From the NCBI GenBank assembly GCA_036782715.1, contig DAIPYN010000003.1, positions 40,531 to 104,530 of the forward strand: a stretch of DNA of 64,000 nucleotides, given 5' to 3'. The position numbers were made by a program, and so were the translations under genes. The stretch comes from UBA3478 sp036782715 (GTDB lineage Bacteria > Bacteroidota > Bacteroidia > Flavobacteriales > Flavobacteriaceae). Each line of letters opens with the position of its first letter. Within the stretch, counting starts at the first letter, position 1. The notes beneath the pieces were generated by a model that was given only the letters and a program-made list of their open reading frames with translations, was not told where the DNA came from and did not search any database. This document shows, piece after piece, positions 8,460-17,068 of this stretch.

Positions 8460-8879
8460 GTGATTAGAGATGTCGATTTTATAAACTTTCCTGATTGGGC
8501 CGATCATTTAGCCGTTAAAGCCTGGCTCTTGTCTGAGATGGATCTATTGAACCTTTCTCTAGAAGTTGTTTATTCCTTTATGTCTGATGAGGAGCTTTTG
8601 AAATTGAATAAAGAACATTTAGACCACGACACTTATACAGATATCATTACTTATGATTTTAGATCTGAAGGTCTCGAGGAAGCCAATCTATGTATTAGTT
8701 ACGAACGCGTTGTTGCTAACGCGTTAATCTTTGAGGTTTCGAATACTGACGAACTGTGCAGGGTTTGTGTACATGGCTTATTGCACTTGGCTGGGTATGA
8801 TGACAAAGACGAGGTCTCTAAGAGTGAAATGCGTAATCAAGAACAACTTGCATTAAAAAGGTTCCACGTGGAACATTAA
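8460..8879 (+). CDS. ybeY: Endoribonuclease / rRNA maturation factor YbeY
   Basis: YbeY is a metal-dependent factor in 16S rRNA 3'-end maturation and ribosome quality control. The protein is 139 residues. The metal site reads VHGLLHLAGYDDKDE near the C-terminus: the first two His of the family HGxLHLxGxDH motif are present and the third is replaced by Asp, as I recall in other Bacteroidota YbeY proteins. The likely start is the GTG at 8460, which gives the expected N-terminus MIRDVDFINF and lies 4 bases after a -7 element. The last codons (RFHVEH) are formed by a parS-like palindrome (8861-8874). mnmG starts 3 bases after the stop, so the two are co-transcribed. Confidence 0.92.
   Translation: MIRDVDFINFPDWADHLAVKAWLLSEMDLLNLSLEVVYSFMSDEELLKLNKEHLDHDTYTDIITYDFRSEGLEEANLCISYERVVANALIFEVSNTDELCRVCVHGLLHLAGYDDKDEVSKSEMRNQEQLALKRFHVEH
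8861..8874. other. parS-like palindrome, site 1 (inside 3' end of ybeY)
   Basis: GTTCCACGTGGAAC is a perfect 14-bp palindrome close to the ParB/Spo0J parS consensus (TGTTNCACGTGAAACA). An identical copy with the same flanking G and A lies at 10752-10765. parS sites typically sit near the replication origin. This one is inside codons for the C-terminus of YbeY. ParA and ParB are not in the window. Confidence 0.8.
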
Positions 8880-8882
8880 GAT

Positions 8883-10751
8883 ATGTTTGCAGAAGAATAT
8901 GATATAATTGTAGTTGGTGGAGGTCATGCCGGAGCCGAAGCTGCGGCTGCAGGTGCAAATATGGGAATGAAAACCCTCCTAGTTACCATGAACCTTCAAA
9001 ACATTGGGCAGATGTCTTGCAACCCTGCCATGGGCGGCATTGCTAAGGGCCAGATCGTTCGTGAAATTGATGCCCTCGGTGGGTACAGTGGTTTGGTTAG
9101 CGACGAAAGTGCTATTCAGTTTAAGATGCTCAATCGATCAAAAGGGCCGGCTATGTGGAGTCCAAGAACACAGAACGACAGAATGCTTTTTGCTGAATCT
9201 TGGAGGATACGACTAGAACAAACTCCATTACTTGACTTTTATCAAGAAATGATTACGGGATTGGTGATAGAATATGGTCGTGTTTCTGGAGTGAAAACAG
9301 CGCTAGGAATCGATATTCGCGCTAAAGCAGTCGTTCTGACCAATGGAACTTTTCTAAATGGGTTAATTCACATTGGCGAGAAGAACTTTGGTGGCGGTAG
9401 AGCCGGTGAAAAGGCTAGTACCGGTATAACAGAACAATTGATCGACTTAGGTTTTGATAGCGGAAGAATGAAGACCGGTACACCACCTCGGGTTGACAGT
9501 CGATCTTTGGATTATTCTAAAATGACCCCTCAACCGGGTGATGCGACTCCTGGTAACTTCTCCTATCTTCGAAATTTTAGACTTGACCAGCAGCTAGACT
9601 GCCATCTTACTTATACCTCCACCGAGGTTCATGACTTACTTAGAGAAGGATTTGATCGTAGCCCAATGTTCAATGGTAATATTCAAAGTATTGGGCCTCG
9701 TTATTGTCCTTCTATTGAAGACAAGATTAATCGTTTTGCAGAAAAGGATAGCCATCAAATTTTTGTTGAACCGGAGGGTTGGAAAACCGTAGAGGTTTAT
9801 GTCAATGGATTTTCCACCTCTCTCCCAGAGGATGTGCAATACAAAGCCTTACGAAGTGTCGCAGGCTTTGAAAATGTTAAGTTTTTTAGGCCTGGGTATG
9901 CTATTGAGTACGACTACTTTCCCCCTACTCAATTAAAGAATACGCTAGAAACTAAATTAATTGACGGGCTGTTCTTTGCAGGGCAAATTAACGGGACCAC
10001 CGGATACGAAGAAGCTGCGAGCCAGGGTTTAATGGCAGGGTTGAATGCGGCCTTGAAGGTTAAAGAGAAGGATGCATTGGTCCTCAGAAGAGACGAGGCG
10101 TACATTGGTGTCCTTATAGATGATTTAATTACCAAAGGCACAGAGGAGCCGTATCGAATGTTTACCTCTAGAGCAGAATATCGGACACTTTTGAGGCAGG
10201 ATAACGCAGACCTTAGGCTTACTGAGCGTTCATACCATTTGGGGCTTGCCAAAGAGCCTAGACTTAGAGCCTTGGAAAGAAAAATTGCCCAAACGGAGCA
10301 AATCGTTGGTTTTTTAGACAATGAATCCTATGATTTTAATGAAGCGAACAAGCTCCTAAATAAAGTTTCTTCAACACCTGTTAAGCAACACGATAAACTT
10401 AAAAAACTGCTTTCTAGACCAGAGGTTAATCTTGAAGATCTTCGAGGTTTACCGAATGTTTGTGAGTTTTTTGACAGGCATGATTTTGATTCTGACTCTT
10501 GCGAACAAGCAGAAATTCAAGTCAAGTATGCCGGCTACATAGAGAAGGAAAAGAACAACGCTGACAAGCTTTCCAGATTAGAATATGTCAAAATCCCTGA
10601 TAATGTAGACTATTCCACAATGACCTCTATTTCTTTTGAGGCACGTGAAAAACTGAATAAAATAAGACCTGCAACGGTTTCTCAAGCTTCTAGAATCAGT
10701 GGTGTGTCTCCATCAGACATCAGTGTTTTATTAGTACATCTGGGCCGATAG
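8883..10751 (+). CDS. mnmG: tRNA uridine-5-carboxymethylaminomethyl(34) synthesis enzyme MnmG
   Basis: MnmG (GidA), with MnmE, builds the cmnm5 group on wobble uridine 34 using FAD, NADH and methylene-THF. The 622-residue protein has the N-terminal FAD-binding motif VVGGGHAGAEAA (about residues 10-21), the SCNPAMGGIAKG stretch, GRAGEKAS, the MKTGTPPRVD motif, FFAGQINGTTGYEEAASQG and a C-terminal helical domain ending SPSDISVLLVHL. It follows ybeY by 3 bases and is flanked by two identical parS-like palindromes. In many bacteria gidA lies beside oriC. The methyltransferase gene follows. Confidence 0.97.
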   Translation: MFAEEYDIIVVGGGHAGAEAAAAGANMGMKTLLVTMNLQNIGQMSCNPAMGGIAKGQIVREIDALGGYSGLVSDESAIQFKMLNRSKGPAMWSPRTQNDRMLFAESWRIRLEQTPLLDFYQEMITGLVIEYGRVSGVKTALGIDIRAKAVVLTNGTFLNGLIHIGEKNFGGGRAGEKASTGITEQLIDLGFDSGRMKTGTPPRVDSRSLDYSKMTPQPGDATPGNFSYLRNFRLDQQLDCHLTYTSTEVHDLLREGFDRSPMFNGNIQSIGPRYCPSIEDKINRFAEKDSHQIFVEPEGWKTVEVYVNGFSTSLPEDVQYKALRSVAGFENVKFFRPGYAIEYDYFPPTQLKNTLETKLIDGLFFAGQINGTTGYEEAASQGLMAGLNAALKVKEKDALVLRRDEAYIGVLIDDLITKGTEEPYRMFTSRAEYRTLLRQDNADLRLTERSYHLGLAKEPRLRALERKIAQTEQIVGFLDNESYDFNEANKLLNKVSSTPVKQHDKLKKLLSRPEVNLEDLRGLPNVCEFFDRHDFDSDSCEQAEIQVKYAGYIEKEKNNADKLSRLEYVKIPDNVDYSTMTSISFEAREKLNKIRPATVSQASRISGVSPSDISVLLVHLGR

Positions 10752-10765
10752 GTTCCACGTGGAAC
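10752..10765. other. parS-like palindrome, site 2 (directly after mnmG)
   Basis: GTTCCACGTGGAAC again, beginning 1 base after the mnmG stop and ending 7 bases before the methyltransferase start. The flanking bases (G before, A after) match site 1, giving an identical 16-mer 1,891 bases away. Other CACGTG hexamers in the window lack the flanking TTC/GAA arms. Confidence 0.8.
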
Positions 10766-10772
10766 ACATATA

Positions 10773-11582
10773 ATGAATATTAAAGATCACTTTTTAAGCC
10801 AAGAAACGTTTCGAATCGAAAGAGACGAAAAAACCGGCGTGCTAACGACTAGACCAATTCCAGAAAATTTATCTAGTTATTATGAAGCTGAAAATTATAG
10901 GTCTCATGGTAGTCAGCATAAAGGCTTGATTGATTACCTGTACTCCATAGCTAAGGTTCTGAGAAATAGAAATAAAAGAAGGTTGCTAGAGAGACACCAC
11001 AACTCATTTGGTTCAGTTCTCGATATTGGTTGTGGCGACGGAGCCTTTCTTTCTGTATTCGAAGACAAACATATTTCTGGTGTCGAACCTTCTGCTAGGG
11101 CGCGTGAATTATGTAGGAAGAAGGGCTTGGCGGTTGCCTCTTCCCTATCAGATATCAACGAAACATTTGATATAATTACCCTCTGGCATGTATTAGAACA
11201 TCTTCCTAATTTAAAAGAAGATTTATCAACCATTAACACCCTCCTTTCAGACGAAGGCAGATTGTTTGTTGTAGTACCCAATTGTAAAAGTTGGGACGCT
11301 GAATATTACAGTGAGTTTTGGGCTGGCTATGATGTTCCAAGACATATTTGGCATTTTGATAAGGAAAATCTTGAACGCACATTGACGTCTGTCGGTTTTG
11401 AAATAACAGCTTACGAACCACAGATATTTGACCTTTTTTATGTGGCTTATCTTTCTGAAAAGTATAAGGGTTGCCAATTTCCGCTACTAAGAGCTTTTTT
11501 GTTTGGGGTTTACACCGTTCTTACTAATAAAGCTTCAAAAAAGCCATCTGCACTGCTTTTTGTTGCTAAAAAAGCCAAATAA
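10773..11582 (+). CDS. Class I SAM-dependent methyltransferase
   Basis: The 269-residue protein has a Rossmann methyltransferase core. Motif I is VLDIGCGDGAFL (about residues 82-93), followed by the acidic strand (ISGVEPS), and motif IV/post-IV is ITLWHVLEHLPN. After the core is a lid region (AGYDVPRHIWHFDKENL) seen in UbiG-like and polysaccharide-associated Methyltransf_23 proteins. The C-terminus has a hydrophobic stretch (LLRAFLFGVYTVL) that may touch the membrane. It follows mnmG after the second parS-like site and may be read through from it. The substrate cannot be told from the sequence. Confidence 0.85.
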   Translation: MNIKDHFLSQETFRIERDEKTGVLTTRPIPENLSSYYEAENYRSHGSQHKGLIDYLYSIAKVLRNRNKRRLLERHHNSFGSVLDIGCGDGAFLSVFEDKHISGVEPSARARELCRKKGLAVASSLSDINETFDIITLWHVLEHLPNLKEDLSTINTLLSDEGRLFVVVPNCKSWDAEYYSEFWAGYDVPRHIWHFDKENLERTLTSVGFEITAYEPQIFDLFYVAYLSEKYKGCQFPLLRAFLFGVYTVLTNKASKKPSALLFVAKKAK

Positions 11583-11716
11583 GGCGTTTTAAGACATTTT
11601 TGGCCAACCCGTCATAAAGTATACGCGTAAATTCTAAAAGCAGCTTAAAACAGCCCGTAATATCCAATTATGAAATAAGAGAAACTTATCAATACTAAAA
11701 AAAGAATAAAGAACTC

Positions 11717-12109
11717 TTATATTTGGTATAGCTCAAGGGTTATGAATAATAACACAACCGGAATAAGATAGATGATGATTGTTTGTGCTCCAGCATAATC
11801 TTTAGCTACACGTTGACCAAGTAATAGAGAAAGTAGTGTTATTGATGAAAGAGCACTCGCTAGATTCGCTATAATAAGATTGTCGTGCAGATAGAGATGA
11901 ATAATTCCTCCAGCACTCAATACGCCCGATGAAATTTCTAAAACCGTAAGAATCACAAATAAGGCACCCGATACTTTGCTTAGAGGACTTTTACTAAAGT
12001 GGCTTTGAACAAAATCTTTTTCACTCTTAAAATGAAAGATTTTGTCAATCCCGCTTTGAAGAAAAATGATGCATAGAATGGCTAAACAGGTATAAATCGC
12101 GAAAATCAT
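11717..12109 (-). CDS. DoxX-like small integral membrane protein
   Basis: The 130-residue protein has four predicted transmembrane segments (about 2-22, 48-68, 78-97 and 108-128). The first is followed by SGIDKIFHFKSEKDF, which resembles the DoxX/MauE-like pattern. No catalytic motif is visible and the function of such proteins is generally unclear. It starts 6 bases after the holB stop on the same strand, so it is probably expressed from the holB promoter. Assignment to the DoxX-like group rests on topology and the N-terminal motif. Confidence 0.65.
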   Translation of the reverse strand: MIFAIYTCLAILCIIFLQSGIDKIFHFKSEKDFVQSHFSKSPLSKVSGALFVILTVLEISSGVLSAGGIIHLYLHDNLIIANLASALSSITLLSLLLGQRVAKDYAGAQTIIIYLIPVVLLFITLELYQI

Positions 12110-12115
12110 AAAGTT

Positions 12116-13228
12116 TTATTTTGCTGCATGCAGCAGTTTGGTCATTTGAAGCGCTAAGTCACTAAAGGTCATTTTAAGGTTTGCGCTGGTCCCCAAATGT
12201 GAAACGGCATTCTCAATAGACTGAACTAAATCCATCGCGTTGTTGTGGTGAATAAAGGGAGCAAACTTTTCTAGTTTAAAACCTTCTGCTAACTCGCGTT
12301 GTAGCACTAGATCGCCAGCGCGATATTGAATAAGCAGAGAACTTCGTATTTGATCCATCGCAAAAAGCAAAAATTCACGTTGAATACCACGTTCTAATTT
12401 AACCAAATCTTCAGCCCAATCTAGAAGCTCAGCAACAGCGCTCTTGTTTTTCTTAGCTAGAAACGCTGAACGAACCCAACTTACAAAGCGCTTTTCGAAG
12501 TCTTGGGACTGTTCCTTGTTTAAATATTGATTCATGGCCCAAGAGACACTTCCTTTAGATCGCTCTGAATAGATCGTTGCGTCTTCTTTTGAAAGCCCAA
12601 GATTGATCAGTGCATCTTTGACGACGTCTTTAGTTTCAGAACCTACGAACACCCGCTGACTCCTTGACCGAATCGTTTCTAAAACATTTCGTTCGTTTTG
12701 TGTAGTCATGATAATAAGTGTTCCCGCAGGAGGTTCTTCAATGAACTTTAGAAGTCGGTTAGCCGACTGGTCTTTTAAGAATTCTGCACCCCAAATGACG
12801 AGGACGCGATACGAGCCTTCTAGGGGCTTGAGATGAAGTTTTTGAACAGCTTCTTTAGCATCTTCAGTTCGAATTGTAAAACTCCCCCCTGCTGAAGAAT
12901 TCTTAGAAATCCACTGACCATAAGTAAGATAGGGGTTTTCTAAAATGGCAGATCGAAAATCGTTCAGTTGATCAGAGGAACGCACATTTTTAGAAGATAC
13001 GCCAATAGTATTTGAGGTAGGAAAAAGCAGGTGAATATCAGGATGAATAAGTTTAGGCACTTTACTATCTCCCTTAAAAAGCTGAGTTAACATCCAAAAA
13101 ACAAGAGGAAGTGTAGATCCATTTTCTTCTGAAACGAAGAGCTGTGCGTGAGGTAAACGACCCGAATCAATGGAATGTTTTAAGCCCTTCTTACTGTTTT
13201 CAAATCCAACTACTCCTGAAAAATCCAT
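12116..13228 (-). CDS. holB: DNA polymerase III subunit delta' (clamp-loader)
   Basis: The delta' subunit is the non-ATPase arm of the DNA polymerase III clamp loader. The 370-residue protein begins VVGFENSKKGLKHSIDSGRLPHAQLF, the typical delta' N-terminus. The Walker A loop is degenerate (SEENGSTL), as expected for delta'. LLKFIEEPPAGTLIIMTT and IRSRSQRVF are the conserved sensor and SRC-like segments. The C-terminus is a helical collar domain. A perfect -7 element sits 4 bases before the ATG, implying a leaderless mRNA. It is divergent from pgk. Confidence 0.92.
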   Translation of the reverse strand: MDFSGVVGFENSKKGLKHSIDSGRLPHAQLFVSEENGSTLPLVFWMLTQLFKGDSKVPKLIHPDIHLLFPTSNTIGVSSKNVRSSDQLNDFRSAILENPYLTYGQWISKNSSAGGSFTIRTEDAKEAVQKLHLKPLEGSYRVLVIWGAEFLKDQSANRLLKFIEEPPAGTLIIMTTQNERNVLETIRSRSQRVFVGSETKDVVKDALINLGLSKEDATIYSERSKGSVSWAMNQYLNKEQSQDFEKRFVSWVRSAFLAKKNKSAVAELLDWAEDLVKLERGIQREFLLFAMDQIRSSLLIQYRAGDLVLQRELAEGFKLEKFAPFIHHNNAMDLVQSIENAVSHLGTSANLKMTFSDLALQMTKLLHAAK

Positions 13229-13232
13229 GCTT

Positions 13233-13240
13233 CAAAGATA
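13233..13240 (-). promoter_or_regulatory. -7 element for holB (leaderless arrangement)
   Basis: TATCTTTG on the minus strand, 4 bases from the holB ATG at 13228. Confidence 0.63.
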
Positions 13241-13249
13241 GTATTTCGC

Positions 13250-13257
13250 TACATTTG
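13250..13257 (+). promoter_or_regulatory. -7 element for pgk
   Basis: TACATTTG, 22 bases before the pgk ATG, matches TAnnTTTG. It lies 9 bases from the divergent holB element. Confidence 0.62.
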
Positions 13258-13279
13258 GGGGATTCAAAAAACAAACAGC

Positions 13280-14473
13280 ATGAGTACCCTATCATCTTTT
13301 AATTTTTCAGGTAAAAAAGCCTTAATCCGAGTTGATTTTAATGTTCCGTTAAACAGTGATCTAGAGGTTACTGACGCGAGCCGAATTGAAGCCGCAAAAC
13401 CTACGATTATTCACGTCTTAGAACAAGGAGGAAGCGCTATTTTAATGAGTCACCTTGGTCGTCCGGGTGGGGAGGCAAAGCCAGAATTGTCATTAAAACA
13501 CATTGCAGATAAAGTTGCTGAAATTTTAGGTGTGGCGGTTAAGTTTTCACCCTCATGTATAGGCCCTGAAGCAGAGGCAGAAGCAGCAGCCCTTGAGCCG
13601 GGTCAAGTTCTATTGCTTGAAAACCTTAGATACCACAGTGAAGAGACCGCTGGTGATGAGGCGTTTGCGGCTTCTCTTGCGAAACTCGGAGACATTTATG
13701 TCAATGACGCTTTTGGAACTGCACATAGAGCTCACGCGTCAACCGCAGTTATTGCAGCTCACTTCAAAGGAAACAAATGTTTTGGGCTTCTTTTAGAAAA
13801 AGAAATCAAGGCCATTGACAAAGTCTTAAAATCAGGAGAAAAGCCAGTAACAGCTATTATGGGGGGTTCAAAGGTTTCTTCGAAAATCACCATCATTGAA
13901 AATATACTACCCGCAATTGACCACTTGATTGTCGGAGGGGGCATGACCTACACATTTATCAAAGCGCTTGGCGGAGAGGTGGGGAATTCGATTTGCGAGC
14001 TAGATAAATTAGATCTAGCACTATCTATATTAGAAAAGGCTAAAGCTGCAGGCGTTGAGGTTCATATACCTGTTGATGTTCTGGCTGCGGACGATTTTTC
14101 AAAAGACGCAAACACCCAAGTCGTCGCATCGAATGCTATTCCAGAAGGATGGGAAGGTTTAGATGCTGGGCCTCAAACATTGAAAAACTTCCACGAAGTT
14201 ATAATGTCTTCAAAGACGCTACTATGGAATGGTCCTGTTGGAGTTTTTGAAATTGAAACTTTTGCCGAAGGAACTAAATCTATCGGCCGCTCTGTAGAAG
14301 CAGCTACTAAAGCAGGCGCATTCTCTTTAGTCGGAGGAGGTGACTCTGTTGCCGCGGTTAAGCAGTTTGGATTTGAAGATAAGGTAAGCTATGTCTCAAC
14401 CGGTGGAGGCGCAATGCTTGAAAGTCTAGAGGGTATTGTTCTACCAGGAATTGCAGCTATCTTAGAGGGATAA
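13280..14473 (+). CDS. pgk: Phosphoglycerate kinase
   Basis: Pgk transfers the phosphate of 1,3-bisphosphoglycerate to ADP in glycolysis and works in reverse in gluconeogenesis. The 397-residue protein has the N-terminal RVDFNVPL motif (about 18-25), the SHLGRPGG loop, LLENLRYH, the DAFGTAHRAHAST region, the nucleotide domain with IMGGSKVSSKI, and the C-terminal LVGGGDSVAAV and STGGGAMLESLEG. Length and motifs are normal. It is first in a rightward run followed 10 bases later by a lytic transglycosylase and then a DUF4837 lipoprotein. Confidence 0.97.
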   Translation: MSTLSSFNFSGKKALIRVDFNVPLNSDLEVTDASRIEAAKPTIIHVLEQGGSAILMSHLGRPGGEAKPELSLKHIADKVAEILGVAVKFSPSCIGPEAEAEAAALEPGQVLLLENLRYHSEETAGDEAFAASLAKLGDIYVNDAFGTAHRAHASTAVIAAHFKGNKCFGLLLEKEIKAIDKVLKSGEKPVTAIMGGSKVSSKITIIENILPAIDHLIVGGGMTYTFIKALGGEVGNSICELDKLDLALSILEKAKAAGVEVHIPVDVLAADDFSKDANTQVVASNAIPEGWEGLDAGPQTLKNFHEVIMSSKTLLWNGPVGVFEIETFAEGTKSIGRSVEAATKAGAFSLVGGGDSVAAVKQFGFEDKVSYVSTGGGAMLESLEGIVLPGIAAILEG

Positions 14474-14483
14474 AGTTATTATT

Positions 14484-15803
14484 TTGATTTTTAGAAGTTT
14501 CATTATCAGTTTACTATCCTCTGTGGCGGTAGCGCAAAGCACCCCGGGAGTTGCTAGTAAAAAGAGCCTTGAAGCTTTTAATGAATTAGGTTATGCATCG
14601 GTATTTTCTGACCAGCGCCTACCTAGTTATGCGATTCCCGACTCTACTAGAGCGTTTAAATACGATTCGATTTGGCTTGAAAAACTAAAGGAGACAAGGT
14701 CTCTCTTTACCTTGATTCATGAGACCACGGGAGATAATATTGAAAAGAAGGTAAATAAAGAGCTTCTGATAGATCGGTTTGAAACGATCAACCAAAAAAC
14801 TCCTTTTCAGATTGCCTATAACCCTATTCTAGAGCGAGAAATCGCCAAGTATTTAAGAGGTGATGCCACGCTCATTCGCAGAATGCTTCAGGTGAGTGCC
14901 TTTTACTTTCCGCTCTTCGAACAGGTACTCGATGAGAACGACCTCCCATTAGAATTGAAATATTTAGCCATCGTTGAGTCTGCATTAGATCCTAAAGCGA
15001 GGTCATATGTAGGCGCAAAAGGCCTGTGGCAATTCATGTACAGTACGGGGAAATCGTTTGGACTAGAGGTAAACAACTACGTTGACGATAGAAGCGATCC
15101 TCTGAAGAGTACCAAGGCTGCCGCGGCCTATTTGAAGCAACTCCATCGAATATTTGATAACTGGGACCTCGCTCTTGCTGCGTATAATTCAGGACCGGGA
15201 AATGTTTCAAAAGCTATTCGCCGCTCAGGCGGATACACGAATTATTGGAATATAAGACCCTATCTCCCTAAAGAGACGGCAGACTATGTTCCCCGATTTT
15301 ACGCTATCCTCTATTTGTTTGAGCATGCCAAAGAGCATGGACTAAGTGCGGAAAGCTTAGAAAGAACCTATCTAGAGACAGACACTATTCACATCAAACG
15401 AAGTATCACTTTCGACCACATCGCCGAGGAGCTGCCTATTACTAAAGATCAGTTAGCGGTTTTAAACCCCTCCTATCGGATGGCCACGATACCCTATGTC
15501 AAAGGGAAAGATTATGCACTAAGACTTCCAAAGGCATTAATAGGAGACTTTATCAGTGCAGAAGGAGAAGTTTACGCACTCGCAAAAAAACAAGAGGACG
15601 CTTCTGAAAAGCCTTTGGCGGCTCTTGTTAGTGGCCCTGAGCGTCTCCGGTATCGCGTAAAATCTGGTGATGCGCTTAGCATTATTGCAGACAGATACGG
15701 CGTTTCTGTGAGGCAAATTCGCTCATGGAACAATTTGAACGGTAATGTGATTCGAGTCGGTCAGCGCCTAACGATTTATCCGAGAAGATATCCTAAATCA
15801 TGA
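14484..15803 (+). CDS. Lytic transglycosylase with LysM domain (MltD-like)
   Basis: This is a periplasmic peptidoglycan-cleaving enzyme that forms 1,6-anhydromuramic ends. The 439-residue protein has an N-terminal signal peptide ending near VAVAQS, an SLT domain (about 145-300) with the catalytic Glu in LAIVESALDP, GLWQFMYSTG and AAYNSGPGNV, and one C-terminal LysM repeat (about 390-435; YRVKSGDALSIIADRYG). No ATG gives the signal peptide; a TTG at 14484, 10 bases after the pgk stop, is the best start. It overlaps the next gene by 4 bases (ATGA), so they are coupled. Confidence 0.9.
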   Translation: MIFRSFIISLLSSVAVAQSTPGVASKKSLEAFNELGYASVFSDQRLPSYAIPDSTRAFKYDSIWLEKLKETRSLFTLIHETTGDNIEKKVNKELLIDRFETINQKTPFQIAYNPILEREIAKYLRGDATLIRRMLQVSAFYFPLFEQVLDENDLPLELKYLAIVESALDPKARSYVGAKGLWQFMYSTGKSFGLEVNNYVDDRSDPLKSTKAAAAYLKQLHRIFDNWDLALAAYNSGPGNVSKAIRRSGGYTNYWNIRPYLPKETADYVPRFYAILYLFEHAKEHGLSAESLERTYLETDTIHIKRSITFDHIAEELPITKDQLAVLNPSYRMATIPYVKGKDYALRLPKALIGDFISAEGEVYALAKKQEDASEKPLAALVSGPERLRYRVKSGDALSIIADRYGVSVRQIRSWNNLNGNVIRVGQRLTIYPRRYPKS

Positions 15804-16801
15804 TTAGACCTCTGAAGTTTTTCCTTCTGTTATTAGTCTTTACTACGTATTCTTGTAAGCAAGAAGCTTTAAAAGATTATTTACCTGAAGCAACAGGCCC
15901 GCTTAGCGAGGTCTTAATTGTTGCAGACCAATCTTTACTTGATTCAGAGGCTGGAGATCGCCTTCGCTCGTATCTTCAAACTAGACAACTAGGTTTGGGC
16001 GTTGATGAGCCGACCCTTGACCTTAGACCCTTACAACCCAATCTATTTAGAGGCGCAATCATGAGAAATCGAAACGTTGTGGTCATCGATTTCGACACGT
16101 TATCCCGTTCACATATCAAGAGGAACTTATATGCCGAACCTCAACACATCGCGGTGATAAAAGGCAGAACCGAGGTTGAACTCATTCAAAATATTGATCT
16201 TATAGGTGTTCAAATGGTTGACAGTTTTCGAACCTCTGATCTAAAAGTTGCCCAACAGCGCTTCAAGCGATCACTTTATACCGAACCAAGATTAAAAAAA
16301 TTGATGGGTATTGACCTTACCATGCCTTCAATATATAGACCAGGGGTTTTTAGTAAAGATTTTATATGGATTGATCGCCCTATCGAGAATGGTACGATGA
16401 ATCTGGTTATCTACCCATTAGACAACGATCGCTTTTCGAACAAAGAACGTTTTCTAGAAGACATTATAGCCGTTAGAGATTCTGTAGGAGAGGCGAACAT
16501 TCCCGGTCCAGACATCCCCGACACGAAGACTTTTCAGATTACAGAGCAGATTTTCAGACCCTATGTTTTTTCGGCTGAGGTGGGTGGATTCAATGCAGCC
16601 GAAGTTCGCGGGATGTGGGAGATTAGTGGGTATCCGATGGCAGGGCCCTTCGTTTCTTACATTGTAAACGACACCATTAATCAAAGAAAATTAGTGGTTG
16701 AAGGTTTTGTTTTTGCGCCTAACCAAGAAAAGAGAGATTACCTCTTCGAATTAGAGGCAATTATCAAAACGATGAAGATTTATCCCCAGAATAAGGAATA
16801 G
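15800..16801 (+). CDS. DUF4837 family lipoprotein
   Basis: The 333-residue protein has a signal peptide with a lipobox ending in Cys19 (TTYSC). The remainder resembles the Bacteroidota DUF4837 family, whose function is unknown. Visible are two similar alpha/beta halves: one around LSEVLIVADQSLLDSEAGD and a second around PENGTMNLVIYPLD-like text near residue 195. It overlaps the transglycosylase gene by 4 bases. Together with pgk and tatA this order is, as far as I recall, common in Flavobacteriia, which suggests an envelope role. The DUF number is from memory of the family and was not searched. Confidence 0.75.
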   Translation: MIRPLKFFLLLLVFTTYSCKQEALKDYLPEATGPLSEVLIVADQSLLDSEAGDRLRSYLQTRQLGLGVDEPTLDLRPLQPNLFRGAIMRNRNVVVIDFDTLSRSHIKRNLYAEPQHIAVIKGRTEVELIQNIDLIGVQMVDSFRTSDLKVAQQRFKRSLYTEPRLKKLMGIDLTMPSIYRPGVFSKDFIWIDRPIENGTMNLVIYPLDNDRFSNKERFLEDIIAVRDSVGEANIPGPDIPDTKTFQITEQIFRPYVFSAEVGGFNAAEVRGMWEISGYPMAGPFVSYIVNDTINQRKLVVEGFVFAPNQEKRDYLFELEAIIKTMKIYPQNKE

Positions 16802-16810
16802 CGACAGCTA

Positions 16811-16999
16811 TTAAGAGTTGAGCTCTTTTCCTCCGTTGTCTTCCTCTTCTTTAGTGGCGTCCTTAAATTCTTTGATACCACTACCTAAGCCGCGCATCAA
16901 TTCAGGAATCTTTTTACCCCCAAATAACAATAAAACAAGAGCTACGACAACAATAATTTGCCAAGGGCTTACAATACCAAGTGTATAAGAAAGAGACAT
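16811..16999 (-). CDS. tatA: Twin-arginine translocase subunit TatA/TatE
   Basis: TatA forms the variable pore of the Tat system that exports folded proteins. The ATG at 16999 gives a 62-residue protein with a short N-terminal segment, one membrane helix (WQIIVVVALVLLLFGG) and the hallmark FGGKKIPELMRGLGSGIKEFKDA amphipathic helix, then an acidic tail. A TTG at 17005 could add two residues but is less likely. No tatC is in the window. The gene is convergent with the DUF4837 gene and divergent from the M23 peptidase gene. Confidence 0.93.
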   Translation of the reverse strand: MSLSYTLGIVSPWQIIVVVALVLLLFGGKKIPELMRGLGSGIKEFKDATKEEEDNGGKELNS

Positions 17000-17055
17000 A
17001 ATCAATGATTTATTGCATAAATGTAGTAAAATTAACCCGTTTGAAGGTCAAGATG

Positions 17056-17063
17056 TATATTTG
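17056..17063 (+). promoter_or_regulatory. -7 element for the M23 peptidase gene (leaderless arrangement)
   Basis: TATATTTG is a perfect TAnnTTTG ending 5 bases before the ATG at 17069. Confidence 0.6.
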
Positions 17064-17068
17064 CTTTA

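Noticed and set aside
9929..10321. 130-codon frame antisense to mnmG
   Set aside because: Shadow of a well-supported gene; no independent start context or family resemblance.
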